Below are positions 46,433 to 56,091 of a DNA stretch of 64,000 nt, piece after piece. The notes beneath the pieces are model-generated. The model was not told the DNA's origin and made no database searches. It saw only the letters and a program-made list of their open reading frames with translations. The DNA is from Microthyrium microscopicum (lineage: Eukaryota; Ascomycota; Dothideomycetes; Microthyriales; Microthyriaceae). The stretch lies in contig MU004246.1 of assembly GCA_010405405.1 (NCBI GenBank), positions 124,001 through 188,000 on the forward strand, read 5' to 3'. A program made the translations under genes and the position numbers. Every line of letters begins with the position of its first letter. The stretch's first letter is position 1.

Positions 46433-47638
46433 ATGACCTACATCAACGGTTTTCGGAAGCGAGACTCTTCAAAGAAACCAGTTCCTAGAGACTCATTCCC
46501 ACCAAATCTTGGTGGCTATCCTGGATTTCCCATTCCAGGCCCGGCCGCGAAAGGCTCACCAATAATCGAAGGACCAAATCTGGATTCACCTGGGGACGCA
46601 GCAGAGCCAATTTCCTATCACCTACCAGAGAGCATTAACGTACCCACTCCTACCGGAACAGTTAACAGTGCAGTTGCGACTATGAGTGCATTGCCCTCAG
46701 TCGTCATGCCTACGGGCACCAACGCACTGAGTTCACCATCCGTAGCTCCACTACCCGTAGAACAGACGTCTGCAATGAGCGAAACTATGCCATCACTTGG
46801 ACCAATGTCAACACTAAGTGGATTTACAAGTACTTTGAATTCTCCACCAAGCTCGCTCCAGACAATCCCATCACCATCGTCACCATCTTCACCATCCCCA
46901 GTCTCATCACTGTCTTCATTGTCTTCATTGTCCTCACCAACCTCACCTCCACAAACCACCGCTGCACCAGCAGCGCCTGGCACAACCCAGGCATCAACCA
47001 TCACAGGAGCCAGCCAAACCCTCCTCGCCGCCGGAGCAAGCACATCCACCCCCCAAGTCCAAGCACAAGCCCACTCCCAAAGCAGCGTCGTAGTAGGCGC
47101 CACAGTCGGCTCCATAATCGGCGCCTTCATCCTCTTCATCCTCGCCTTCTTCATAATCCAATACAAGCGCGGCGCCATGTTCAAGACCCACCGATCCTAC
47201 CTTCACATGCAAGACCAGACCACCGAGCCCCAACCATTCCCTCCGCGACGCCATTCCATCTCATCCGCGACAACGCTAGGCAATTTCATGGCGCCCTCGG
47301 TCTATGCGCGAGAGAGTATGCTGCCTCCTTCACGGCCAGAGACGGCTGCTGTACGACCGGATACTGCGTTGCGACAAGAGACGGCGTTGCGGCCAGCGAG
47401 TAGTCGGATCATGACAGATGCGCCGCGGATTTCGTGGATGAGCTTTTCGAGTCCGGCGCATACGATGGTGCCGTCGGTGAATGATGGGTATTTGGAGGCT
47501 TCGAGGCCGGCTCCGCAGCCTAGTGGACTTGGATTGAGACTTAATAATAATGAGCCTGAGCCGCAAACTCAGGCACCGGGGGGATGGGGGCGCTTGACAT
47601 CTTGGCTTGAGGATAATCGAAGAAGGAGTAGAGCGTAG
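46433..47638 (+). CDS. Ser/Thr/Pro-rich single-pass membrane protein
   Basis: A 401-codon ORF without introns. Residues 1-200 are rich in Ser, Thr and Pro (for example SPSSPSSPSPVSSLSSLSSL) and would be heavily O-glycosylated if exported. One clear transmembrane helix lies at about residues 222-246 (VVVGATVGSIIGAFILFILAFFII) followed by YKRG, giving an outside-to-inside topology. The cytoplasmic tail (about 250-401) has Arg/Ser-rich motifs and repeated RPETA/RPDTA units (about 299-320). This layout resembles fungal Mid2/Wsc/SKG6-like cell-surface sensors, but there is no N-terminal signal peptide or Cys-rich domain, so a specific function is not assigned. The 5' end could be extended by an upstream exon supplying a signal sequence. 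Confidence 0.82.
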   Translation: MTYINGFRKRDSSKKPVPRDSFPPNLGGYPGFPIPGPAAKGSPIIEGPNLDSPGDAAEPISYHLPESINVPTPTGTVNSAVATMSALPSVVMPTGTNALSSPSVAPLPVEQTSAMSETMPSLGPMSTLSGFTSTLNSPPSSLQTIPSPSSPSSPSPVSSLSSLSSLSSPTSPPQTTAAPAAPGTTQASTITGASQTLLAAGASTSTPQVQAQAHSQSSVVVGATVGSIIGAFILFILAFFIIQYKRGAMFKTHRSYLHMQDQTTEPQPFPPRRHSISSATTLGNFMAPSVYARESMLPPSRPETAAVRPDTALRQETALRPASSRIMTDAPRISWMSFSSPAHTMVPSVNDGYLEASRPAPQPSGLGLRLNNNEPEPQTQAPGGWGRLTSWLEDNRRRSRA

Positions 47639-47928
47639 AGATGAAATTGTTTCTTGGCTCGTGAGGGTTCTTTTGGCGCGACTGAGATGTTGAAAAGCTT
47701 GATGCTACATTTTGAACTAGAGTAATTCCTTTATAATCTGTCACCATAGTATGCATATTTCAGTTTAGAATACCTAGAATTAGCCGTTGCATTGAATTTG
47801 AGCGTTTATCATAGAATTCATTGCTTTTCCGAATTCAACTTGAAACAATGGATCCAGAAATTTATTGAAAGATATCATCAATAGTGGGCGGCTAAGTGAA
47901 CAGTTAGCATAATCCATGTGATCCTACT
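47639..47928. other. Convergent 3' region
   Basis: Short AT-leaning interval between convergent genes; presumably both 3' UTRs. Nothing else seen. Confidence 0.35.
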
Positions 47929-48726
47929 CTACTTCCGCAACTCCCTAGGGGTGTTGTGCAACTTAGAAGCGATTTGAGCAGCAAGCTCCCAGTTTATTTG
48001 ATTCGACTCTCCTTTATCTTGAAAGACCCGAAAGCGAGACGCATAAATCATTGGGCCTGCGTAAAACCGAGTTTCTGGAGGCAGCGGTGGATCAAGGTGG
48101 TATGACTTTGCGCGGAGAATATCGTCCTTCAGAGACCTCAAGTATGGAGATAGGGTCAGAATGACATCTTCAATCGTAACGGCGCCTTCTTTTCCTTTTC
48201 CCATGACACCAATAGGTTTAGGCTCATGGTAAACTCCTTCACAGGTGCAAGCTCCCTCGGCGCCTTCCTCGTCCGCGAACTCGCACTCGCAGTAACCAAA
48301 AGTCTCCTCAGCATATTGACCAAGACAGTCGACACCGACCTCGAGCGAACTACATGGTGGGTTGGTAACTGCAGAGTATGCTACCTGATGGAAGCGACCA
48401 TCGGAAGCTTGGAATGGTTTTGCTGGAGAAGATGCGTCCAATGGATCGTCAATAACCATTATGTCATGGAGTTCGGCAAAGACTGGCCACCTGATCCGCA
48501 GAGAATCTTGAGACGGGTATAGATGTCCAGCATTCGCCTGTCCTCTATAGTGGTCGGCAGGTTGTGGAACTCCGTTATCAGGTGGATAATACTGTTTGTT
48601 GTCATCGTGACCTGTGATATCTTTCCCTGGATATTCGTCGTTGCTGAAGGGTCGTCCATGGTTGATGGGTCCTGCATGATTCCGCCCGTCACCCATGCCG
48701 GGCAATGCCTTCTTGACGCGTACCAT
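47929..48726 (-). CDS. Hypothetical protein, 265 aa
   Basis: Family not recognised. The frame is open from 48831, but that first ATG overlaps a TATA-like CTTTATATA on the minus strand. Transcription from that box would begin below it, so the ATG at 48726 (MVRVKKALPGMGDG) is chosen. The N-terminal third is Gly, Asp, Pro and Tyr-rich and probably disordered. The middle (about 140-185) carries a cluster of cysteines in a CECEF...CTCEG pattern that might bind metal or form disulfides. The C-terminal third (about 190-265) looks helical and folded (IEDVILTLSPYLRSLKDDIL). No signal peptide or membrane segment is evident. Confidence 0.7.
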   Translation of the reverse strand: MVRVKKALPGMGDGRNHAGPINHGRPFSNDEYPGKDITGHDDNKQYYPPDNGVPQPADHYRGQANAGHLYPSQDSLRIRWPVFAELHDIMVIDDPLDASSPAKPFQASDGRFHQVAYSAVTNPPCSSLEVGVDCLGQYAEETFGYCECEFADEEGAEGACTCEGVYHEPKPIGVMGKGKEGAVTIEDVILTLSPYLRSLKDDILRAKSYHLDPPLPPETRFYAGPMIYASRFRVFQDKGESNQINWELAAQIASKLHNTPRELRK

Positions 48727-48819
48727 TGGAATCAAAGTAGGTAATGAGTAATGTGTATGTGTGTATGTGTCTGTTACCGATTTGCTGCTGTATTGATTTG
48801 AAGTTATGGTGGAAGTGTG

Positions 48820-48832
48820 TATATAAAGCACT
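48820..48832 (-). promoter_or_regulatory. TATA-like box of the 265-aa gene
   Basis: Minus-strand CTTTATATACACAC lies about 100 bp before the chosen ATG and overlaps the more distal in-frame ATG. It therefore argues for the internal start. Confidence 0.4.
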
Positions 48833-48839
48833 AGCGTAG

Positions 48840-49075
48840 TAGTACCTACTAGGGAACTAATATAATAAGAAATACTTATATAGATATGAAAGAAATTACA
48901 AAAAAATAAAAATAATAGATTAAAATAAACTCGAAGATGAGAAAGAAATAAAAATAAATAAAATAATAAGCGGATCTAAAAGACCGGAAATTAGAATAAG
49001 AGTACTAAAATATAACGGCTTACGAAATAAACTAAAGAAGTTTAAGACAAAAGTAAGAAGAAAAGAAGGCCACGA
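48840..49075. repeat. Short AT-rich, RIP-like relic
   Basis: About 235 bp of purine-rich, TpA-rich DNA with very few CpA or TpG dinucleotides inside otherwise normal intergenic DNA. It looks like a fragment of a RIP-degraded repeat; no family could be assigned. Confidence 0.5.
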
Positions 49076-49972
49076 AGCAAAAAGTGTTCATGACTCCACA
49101 GCACTAGGGCTTCCTCAATGGTGAAGTTGGAGCAGGAGATGTTGGCACGGCCGCGTTGCCATCCTACGTCCTTGAGACAGGATCAGGAGTATTCCATGGC
49201 AATATCAGCCAGTGTTATCATAGGATCTGACGGGGAGTCAGTCATCTCTCAAGGATCATTGATTCCTCCCGCGATTTGTTCCTGACGGTAGCTAAGACCC
49301 TGCCAATGCTGGTGGTATCCTTGATATGGCAGGTCGAAGGTGATGAGAGCCTTGACTTGCCTCTTCAGTGTAGTTCCAAGTGTGGTAGTTTCATGCCGTT
49401 GACTAACTCTATTATGCTCTTTCACAACCAAGGGAATTTCTTCACTTCAACTGAACTCAAAAAGTAGCTTTGCCTTCGCTATCATTGGCAACAACCCACA
49501 AAGCCCGCACCGCATATCGCTATTTCAATAGCACGAAGAACCATGCTCGTCCGCGATTATTTATATTAACCTCGCCGTGGATTAGCACGACCACCAGCCC
49601 ATCTTCACCAGGTTAGCCCTAGGTACCATCAGATCCTGCCGGCGTGAATGGAGGATCGAATCCTAGAAACTCCCAAGGATTCTCCTACTAATAAATCCTA
49701 CGAGGCGATGACGCTCCCTGATCTTGTGGTCTGTTTCGTCACCAAGAAGCGATTATACCTTTTTGAACCAGTAGAGAGGCGTTATTATTTGCCCCTGCCA
49801 ATTATGAGTTGGGATGCTTAGATCTTGGGTTGGGGATCTGGGAGGCGAGGAGGTTGATATATAACTTGATGATTTGCGCGGGTTTTGGGCAGCGATAGTA
49901 TTGCTTATATCGATATACATACCTGACTACAAACCTATCTTTCAACGACTTCATATACCACAGATATCAATC
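49076..49972. other. Intergenic DNA and promoter of the ankyrin gene
   Basis: No supported gene. A GATATATAAC string near 49855-49864 is a good TATA candidate about 110 bp before the chosen ankyrin ATG. Confidence 0.4.
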
Positions 49973-51136
49973 ATGACGGCCTTCGGTTCCTTGGGAGAGA
50001 AGTTCAGCAGGCGGAAGCACCAAAAGACAAACTCAACAACAACAGTAGAACAACACACAACAGAAATCATACGCGAAAGAGATGTGAAATCCCCCTTCGG
50101 CTTCAACTCCGAGAAACACGACGAATCCTCTCATATCGACGAAATCATCAACCAAGACTCCTACAACAAAGAGATCTATACATCAAATAGCCGACCAGAA
50201 TCCCACAACCTACTCTCACCCACCACCGACCAATTCAGCACCAACGAAAAACCCACACACCAAAACCGCCTCTCCCGCCGCATATCCCTCGCCATCGCAC
50301 AAAAACAGACCACCCACCAGCACGCGCGCAAAACCAGCGATCTCACCGCCCTCCTCTGCGAAGCCTCCGCCGTTGGCAACACACAATCCCTCGGCCGCAT
50401 TCTCGGCGCAGGAGGCAGTCTCGAGAAGAAGAACGCCGATGGCTTGACCCCTCTACACGTAGCGGCCATGGCGGGCCAAGGAGATGCAGTGCGGTGTTTG
50501 GTGCGGATGGGTGCTAGCATGGATGTGAAAGATAGCCATGGATATCTGCCCATTCATCGAGCTGTGATGAGCAACCAGACACATCTTGTTGCACATCTAG
50601 TCAATCTTGGCGTGGATGTCAATGCGGTGGATTCAAAGGGGCGGGCTGCATTGCATTTGGCGGCAGCGCAGAGACAGGTGGTTAGTCGATCGACCTCTCC
50701 TGCAAATGCGTCGAGGCGGACGTCCCAGACGAGTCAGTTACGGTTCAGTTTTGCGTTTGGTGGACAGCAGGATATACACAGTCGCAGGCCATCGACAGCA
50801 TCGGCAAGAAGTGTGTACGATGATTGTAGTATGATTGAAGCATTGGTTCGTGCTGGTGCGGATGTGGAGATCAGGAATAAGGAGGGCGAGACACCATTGC
50901 ACGTTGCCTGCCGCGAGGGTATCACTGAGAACGCTCGACTACTGCTGGATGCAGGAGCAGTTGTCAATGTCCGGAACGAAGCTGGTCTTACTGCGCTTGG
51001 TGTTTTGGCAGCAGCCGAGGAGTGTAACGACTCTCTGTCGGCGCTGCTCCTTGAAAGAGGAGCACAAGTTACACCGATAACATCTAGTGCACCAGCACAG
51101 AGGATGAGCTTTTTATTTGGTAAAAGCAAGGAATAA
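49973..51136 (+). CDS. Ankyrin-repeat protein
   Basis: 387 residues from the ATG at 49973. A longer frame opens at 49874, but that ATG is only about 10 bp after a TATA-like box, so the internal start (MTAFGSLGEKFSRRKH) is preferred. Residues 1-130 are polar and probably disordered. Ankyrin repeats follow, with GLTPLHVAAMAGQGDAVRCL, GYLPIHRAVMSNQTHLVAHL and GRAALHLAAAQRQ. A Ser/Arg-rich insertion of about 45 residues precedes GETPLHVACREGITENARLL and GLTALGVLAAAEE. That makes about six repeats, split by the insertion. No enzymatic domain, membrane segment or signal peptide. Such proteins act as protein-binding adaptors; the partner is unknown. Confidence 0.9.
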   Translation: MTAFGSLGEKFSRRKHQKTNSTTTVEQHTTEIIRERDVKSPFGFNSEKHDESSHIDEIINQDSYNKEIYTSNSRPESHNLLSPTTDQFSTNEKPTHQNRLSRRISLAIAQKQTTHQHARKTSDLTALLCEASAVGNTQSLGRILGAGGSLEKKNADGLTPLHVAAMAGQGDAVRCLVRMGASMDVKDSHGYLPIHRAVMSNQTHLVAHLVNLGVDVNAVDSKGRAALHLAAAQRQVVSRSTSPANASRRTSQTSQLRFSFAFGGQQDIHSRRPSTASARSVYDDCSMIEALVRAGADVEIRNKEGETPLHVACREGITENARLLLDAGAVVNVRNEAGLTALGVLAAAEECNDSLSALLLERGAQVTPITSSAPAQRMSFLFGKSKE

Positions 51137-51362
51137 TTGAGACAAGAATTTGACGAGAGTTCTCATTAAGAAGCACTGTATATACCCATATACCACCATC
51201 GAATTTGATGATATCATTATAACTCATGCTTAACTGGGGGTTTCCAGCTTCCGCAGTTGGCGTGTTATTGATGCAAGCCAATCTATCAGTGAAAACGTGG
51301 ATTCCGGGCCAGTAGGATCAGTCTCGAGTGCCATGAACACAAAACACCCGCTGATATCACAC
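51137..51362. other. Convergent 3' region
   Basis: Interval between the stop codons of the ankyrin gene and the minus-strand secreted-protein gene. No feature beyond likely 3' UTRs. Confidence 0.35.
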
Positions 51363-52173
51363 TCAGTAAGCCCATACTGGAGGATTGGGACCAGAGTAAG
51401 CATGAGTTCCAAAACCAATCATGGGAACGCATTTGGTTTGGTTGAAGTCTGGTGTGATTGCGAACACACTTGTCGTTTCCGGGGAGTATTTGTTCTGGCA
51501 AGCAGCAACTCCACCTTTAGTTGCGTTGGGTGCGCGGAAGCTCCAGAATCCACTTGGCGTGTCACAATTGTATCGTGGGTCGCCTGAAGGGCAGCAGGCA
51601 ATAGGAGGGGCCTGGTTGATGGGGAGTGCAGTCCAAGTCCATCCATAGTACTCTGGCCAGGATCCGGGAGGGAAAGAATGGCTATGCTGAACAGTGATGG
51701 CGATTGTTCCATCTACATCCACGTAGACATCTTGACCACCGGGAACCTCGGAAATCTGCGAAAGAATTAGTTCAGGAAGAAGGGACACATAGAGAGGTAA
51801 TAGTCATGTCATAACACAGTAACAGCTCGTTTAGATCTCTTCTTTAATGAACAGCGCTGAGCGTTGAACGCATAACTGTGGATTGAGAACTTACAGGGTA
51901 CATAGAGCCGGCGAGAACCATGTCGGTTCCATTTGGACAAGTGGATGATTGATTGCCGGTGAAGGGACAGTAGGAGCCGACTTTTGCTTGGAACAGGTTG
52001 AAGTTGTTGATCTTGCCACCGTTGAGGTGACAGTTGAAGGGATCATAGGCAGTGATGGTGTATGGTTCAGTGAGGCCGTTTGAAGACTCGGCAGAGACTG
52101 CTTTCTTCTCGATTCCTTGCAGAGCTCGAGCTGCAACCAGTGGCAGAAGATTGATCAAGAAGACGAGCTTCAT
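51363..52173 (-). CDS. Secreted cysteine-containing protein, IgE-binding-like family
   Basis: Two exons, 52173-51895 and 51755-51363, joined in phase 0 across a 139-bp intron (GTAAGT...GCAG), give 223 residues. A signal peptide is clear (MKLVFLINLLPLVAARA). The body matches the pattern of small secreted fungal proteins often named IgE-binding-like: YTITAYDPFNCHLNGGKINNF, SYCPFT, CPNGTDMVLAGSMYP, then the signature VPGGQDVYVDVDGTI with SHSFPPGS, and a C-terminal CxxxxGFGTHAYSG. Four potential N-glycosylation sites (NQS, NGT, NAT, NQT) can be seen. The function of the family is unknown, and it is common among secreted proteins of plant- and insect-associated fungi. No membrane or GPI signal at the C-terminus. 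Confidence 0.83.
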
Positions 52174-53048
52174 TTTGATGCAAGGTGTTGGTGAAGTGAG
52201 AAAACAGGGTCTATTCTGTAGCTGGCCTATGGTCAGTGATCATAAATCAGTATAATGATCTTGCGAAATGTACTGACCAAGCTGTGAGGATGGTAGAAGA
52301 GTGAATGGAGAATGATTGAGGATTGAGGATTGAGGATTGAGAGACGCAGATGGAACCAGTAAAGTTGGGTCTTAAGCAATTCGAGGTGACACAATAGTGG
52401 TGTGATAGTGGTGGTTAGGAGGAAGTAGTCATGTATCTCAACTGGAAAGTACTACGCTGTGAGGAAACACGACGAGGCAGTTGCGACCTAGTAGAGGGCC
52501 TAGTATTGCTCACCTAGTGTCAGAGAAACCAACGATTATACTTCGGAGCCAAGTTTAATCCTGTCTGTCATAAGTCGTCGTAAAGCTTGCATTCCTTTGG
52601 GAACAACGGTTACTTCGTGCCATTTCTTGACTTGATAGGTATAACAATGTATGACTTGACCAGTTGAACCATACAGAGCACAATTACCAAAGTTTCGACT
52701 CCAAGAGCACTCCTCCAATATCGCAGAGATATACATTCTAGAGTAATCATCCATGTCAGCATGGAAGCGTCGCCTTGAAGTAGGAGAGATCAGCAGACTG
52801 TGTACAACGACTCGGAATGCAATTTTCCATGGAGTTAACCCCAGTATATTTCTTCAAGTTCGTGGTTGTCGTCGATCATAGCTATTTTTATCTTTGTTCA
52901 GTGCAGTCAGGGATGTTGTTGTCAATAGCTTCATGCCGTCCGTATCGGGCCAACTTAACCTTGCTGTCCGAGACTTTGATACTCGATTGAAATTGTTGCT
53001 GGCTAGATCAACATCGTGTCGATTGTTGAATGTCTTTATCACCACTCT
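52174..53048. other. Intergenic DNA
   Basis: Promoter side of the secreted-protein gene. A short direct repeat GAGGATTGAGGATTGAG (about 52318-52340) is visible. ORFs of 60-90 codons on both strands show no domain. Confidence 0.4.
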
Positions 53049-54182
53049 TCAGGAATTGGAGGCTTGCGTCCTTTCTATGGAAGCCTTGCCCATCATTCTT
53101 CTCCATGTCCGCAGCCATTCGGTGAATTCGTCCTCCTTGCCATCCCAGGTCTTGAATATGAGTTGAGTGATAGTGTCGGCATTTCCTGTGACCACGCCCA
53201 GATAGATTTCCGCTTGCTCAGCATCAAGATCGTATAAACTGGCAGCAAACTCATCAAAATTGCTTTGAATTGAGTAGGTCAGCTTCACCACTTCTGACAG
53301 AGTCTCTATGCCTTCGATTTGTGCAGCCTTCGCTTCCTCGGTCGCAAATGGCGGCGACTGTGACGAGAACCGCTTGATTCGTCTCTTCGACATCGCAATA
53401 AGCAACTTATTAATCAAACTCGCCTGTGGGCAAGCCCCCTTCACCAATCTCAAAATATCCGCTCTCTTCTTCGGCACCCGATCAGGCGTATCCAGCGATA
53501 ACCCGCCCGTCAACTCCTCCAGCGATCTTTCGCGGTCTTGTTCTGACGCAGCATCCTGATTCTCCGCCTCATCTTCCTCCTCATCTGAATCACCATCATC
53601 AGATTCCTCCTCCCACTCCTGCAATTCCGAGATCGCATCTTCAATCAACTCCATCTGACTCTTAACCTTCCTCATCAACAACGCCACCACCCCACCATTC
53701 GCCAAAGCAACCAATTCATCGCAAGCGCTATAAACCTTGCCCACCGCAACCATAACACCCTCCTTACTAACCATGCCCTTCACAGTCCCATCAACCGCAT
53801 CCATAAGTATCCCCACACTCCCCAACACATCTTTTAATAAATCTGTAACCTCATTCGCAAAGTGTTCGCCTAATATAACTTTACGCCCAAAAACCTGTGC
53901 GCTGCTGGCGAACAAGGCGGGGACTACGCGGCCTTCAAGGTCTTGCAGTATTCCATGGATGGCGGACGGTGTGAAGGGTTTGTTGACGAGGAGAAGACCT
54001 GCTTTCGTTGCTTGGGCTTTAAAGACTTTTGGTGCATCGGCGAGCACGGCGAGGGGATCAGTTTCGGCGGGTTCGGTGAATTGTTCGAGGAGGGCGGAGG
54101 GGATTGCTTCGGTGAAGCGCGCTGCGAGGGCGCGGAGGGAGGCGGATTTGGAAAGGAGATCGGTGGAGGATGGGGGAGCCAT
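53049..54182 (-). CDS. GCIP / cyclin-D1-binding protein 1-like protein
   Basis: A 377-residue intronless ORF from the ATG at 54182, chosen because it lies in an ideal context (CCACCATGG). The frame extends upstream to 54263 with a less likely start. The protein is mostly helical: an N-terminal half with KVFKAQATKAGLLLVNKPFTPSAI, VPALFASSAQVFGRKV and GMVSKEGVMVAVGKVYSACDEL. An acidic Asp/Glu linker (about 200-225, EEESDDGDSDEEEDE) follows, then a second helical half to FKTWDGKEDEFTEWL. This matches the Grap2/cyclin-D-interacting protein (GCIP) family, whose animal members bind cyclin D and act as HLH-like regulators. The fungal role is not established. No signal peptide or membrane segment. 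Confidence 0.82.
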   Translation of the reverse strand: MAPPSSTDLLSKSASLRALAARFTEAIPSALLEQFTEPAETDPLAVLADAPKVFKAQATKAGLLLVNKPFTPSAIHGILQDLEGRVVPALFASSAQVFGRKVILGEHFANEVTDLLKDVLGSVGILMDAVDGTVKGMVSKEGVMVAVGKVYSACDELVALANGGVVALLMRKVKSQMELIEDAISELQEWEEESDDGDSDEEEDEAENQDAASEQDRERSLEELTGGLSLDTPDRVPKKRADILRLVKGACPQASLINKLLIAMSKRRIKRFSSQSPPFATEEAKAAQIEGIETLSEVVKLTYSIQSNFDEFAASLYDLDAEQAEIYLGVVTGNADTITQLIFKTWDGKEDEFTEWLRTWRRMMGKASIERTQASNS

Positions 54183-54421
54183 GGTGGATTTGGTTTGTTT
54201 GTTGAGAGGTTTGAGTTGTTGCGATGTGAGCTGGTGGTGTGGGGCTCGAAAGTTATGAGCCAAAAAATGAAGATCTAGAGATCTGATCTGTTATCGATAA
54301 GACTCCAGCCTTGTGCTCAGCCTTATTACCTTACTACTTTCACTTCTCAAGCGCTCTGTTATTGAGATCCCGTCTGCTGCAGTTTCCATGTAAGCAAGGA
54401 GAATTTAACGGTTAAAATTTA

Positions 54422-55735
54422 CTATCGTATACCATTTTTTTGAACAGTAAGTTGGTACGCGTCACCTTCTGTTCCTGTAATATCCACAAGCACCCCATAA
54501 CGTGACAAATCTATCTTCTTCTCGCCCTTTGCATAATCCATAGCAGCACTAGACAAGGGCCCACTCTTCGCATCGCACGCCCTCGCCTTCGTATTTCGTG
54601 GATCAATAACCACAATCCCACCCCTGCCGCTGGCCTTCGACACATCCACCTGATAGAAGAGCAGACCCTTTGAGCAAGTCCTACTATCCAGTCCCTGTTT
54701 TGTCCTCAATTCCATAGCCAACGCCATCGTCTCGTTAAGTTTCACAACCACCAATTTCGTACCACCCTTCGTACCAAGCGGGCTCAAGGTATGTTCAGTC
54801 TTCCCTGGCGCGACGACACAGTTTACCTGATCATCATCAATCCAGTTCAACTTCCATTTATGCCAGCCGAAATAGTCTGGTGCTGAGCCAGATATCAGCC
54901 CCATCAAATCCCATCCGCCTATCCAGACGGTCGTTGGCTGATTGGAGCCATCTAGTGGATATAGATCCGGCAAACCCATGGTATGGCCTGTTTCGTGATT
55001 GAGAACTTTATGGCCCTGATTATACATCAGTCATGCGTTCATCCAGAGACTAGAAAGAACTGACCCAGGAGTACATATCCATACCAAACGTAACAGTCTT
55101 CAGCGCAACAGTACCATCCGGAAACGTTATAGAGTTCATATACGTCGGCGAGAACGAAATATCTTTCGCGCCCTTATTCGGGATTATGTATAACACATCC
55201 ATTTTTCCTAGTGCTTTTCCAGCCGATTTGACAGCATCCATGATATACTTCCGATGCAGCGAAGACGTTAGAGAGCGATTCCAGCTATAAGTGCTTGAGT
55301 TTGCTGGCATGCGGTAGAATTTGTTGTCTGGAATGACTTCTAGTTGAAGTCGGCCATATGAGCTTGCGTTGTACCAGTCTGCTGCCGCGGGCATGAAGTG
55401 GTCGTAGAGTGCTTTTACTGTATCAGTGGGTCCGGCAGGCGCGTTTGGGAAATCTACGAATAGCCTGGGTATAAGTTAGATTGGGAAGGGATTGGGTATG
55501 GGTGTACATACATTCCTGCTCGTAGCTTGCCGACTGATGGCGCATAGGCACCTCGCGTGGAGGAGAAGCCAAGTGATAAGTCGATATGTTTACCTTTTGG
55601 AACTGCTAGTTTGCATGCATTGCCTCCAGGTGGCAGTAGTCCAGTTTCTTCGACCGCTTGTGCAGTGTCTGGGAATGTGACATGGCTAGAAATCCCCTGA
55701 GCCAATATTGCCCAAAGAAAGAGCTGGATAGCCAT
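54422..55735 (-). CDS. Secreted M6-like zinc metalloprotease
   Basis: Three exons, 55735-55512, 55464-55065 and 55015-54422, with introns of 47 and 49 bp (GTATGT...CCAG, GTCAGT...TCAG), give 405 residues. A signal peptide is likely (MAIQLFLWAILAQGISS). The catalytic zinc site is HETGHTMGLPD at 215-225 (His215, Glu216, His219, with downstream Asp225). It matches the M6 (immune inhibitor A-like) HExxHxxGxxD pattern. Before it lie GKLRAGMLFVDFPNAPA and MDVLYIIPNKGAKDI, after it WDLMGLISGSAPDYFGWHKW, again typical of M6-like proteins. C-terminal beta-rich domain to residue 405. A TATATA string about 26 bp before the ATG implies a very short leader. The product is expected to be extracellular; its substrate is unknown. 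Confidence 0.88.
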
Positions 55736-56091
55736 GGCGTTGATACTTCGTATAGAATGGCCTATATAGTCTATCAGTTGCCCGTTCGAGATGGCATATT
55801 GGAGAGCTTGGGCCTGGAGAGGATTGTAGTAGCTAATAGCCTTTATACAGCGCTAAAATAGATTAAATTGAGGGACAATTTCGGCTTTGATTGCTGCTAA
55901 CGTTAGGTTAGGTATACTTACCCTATACTTTCGAAATACCTCACAAATATCCATTTACCTTATATAAGGGATAAAACTACAAAAACAGGCGATTCACTTT
56001 TCACAAGTATTTTCTGGCAGTGCCTCCGCAAGCGATGTGATGTGATTGTGCTAAGTTCGTCAAATATACCTACCTAGGTAGATTCTATCAG
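55736..56091. other. Intergenic DNA between M6 and Clr5 genes
   Basis: Holds the M6 promoter and the Clr5-gene 3' region. A GTTAGGTTAGGTATA string (about 55903-55917) resembles the subterminal motifs of the hAT element but is isolated. Nothing else seen. Confidence 0.4.

Noticed and set aside
46618-47254. Minus-strand ORFs of 188 and 86 codons
   Set aside because: Antisense shadows of the Ser/Thr/Pro-rich membrane protein; Gly/Val/Asp-rich composition is what its complement would give.
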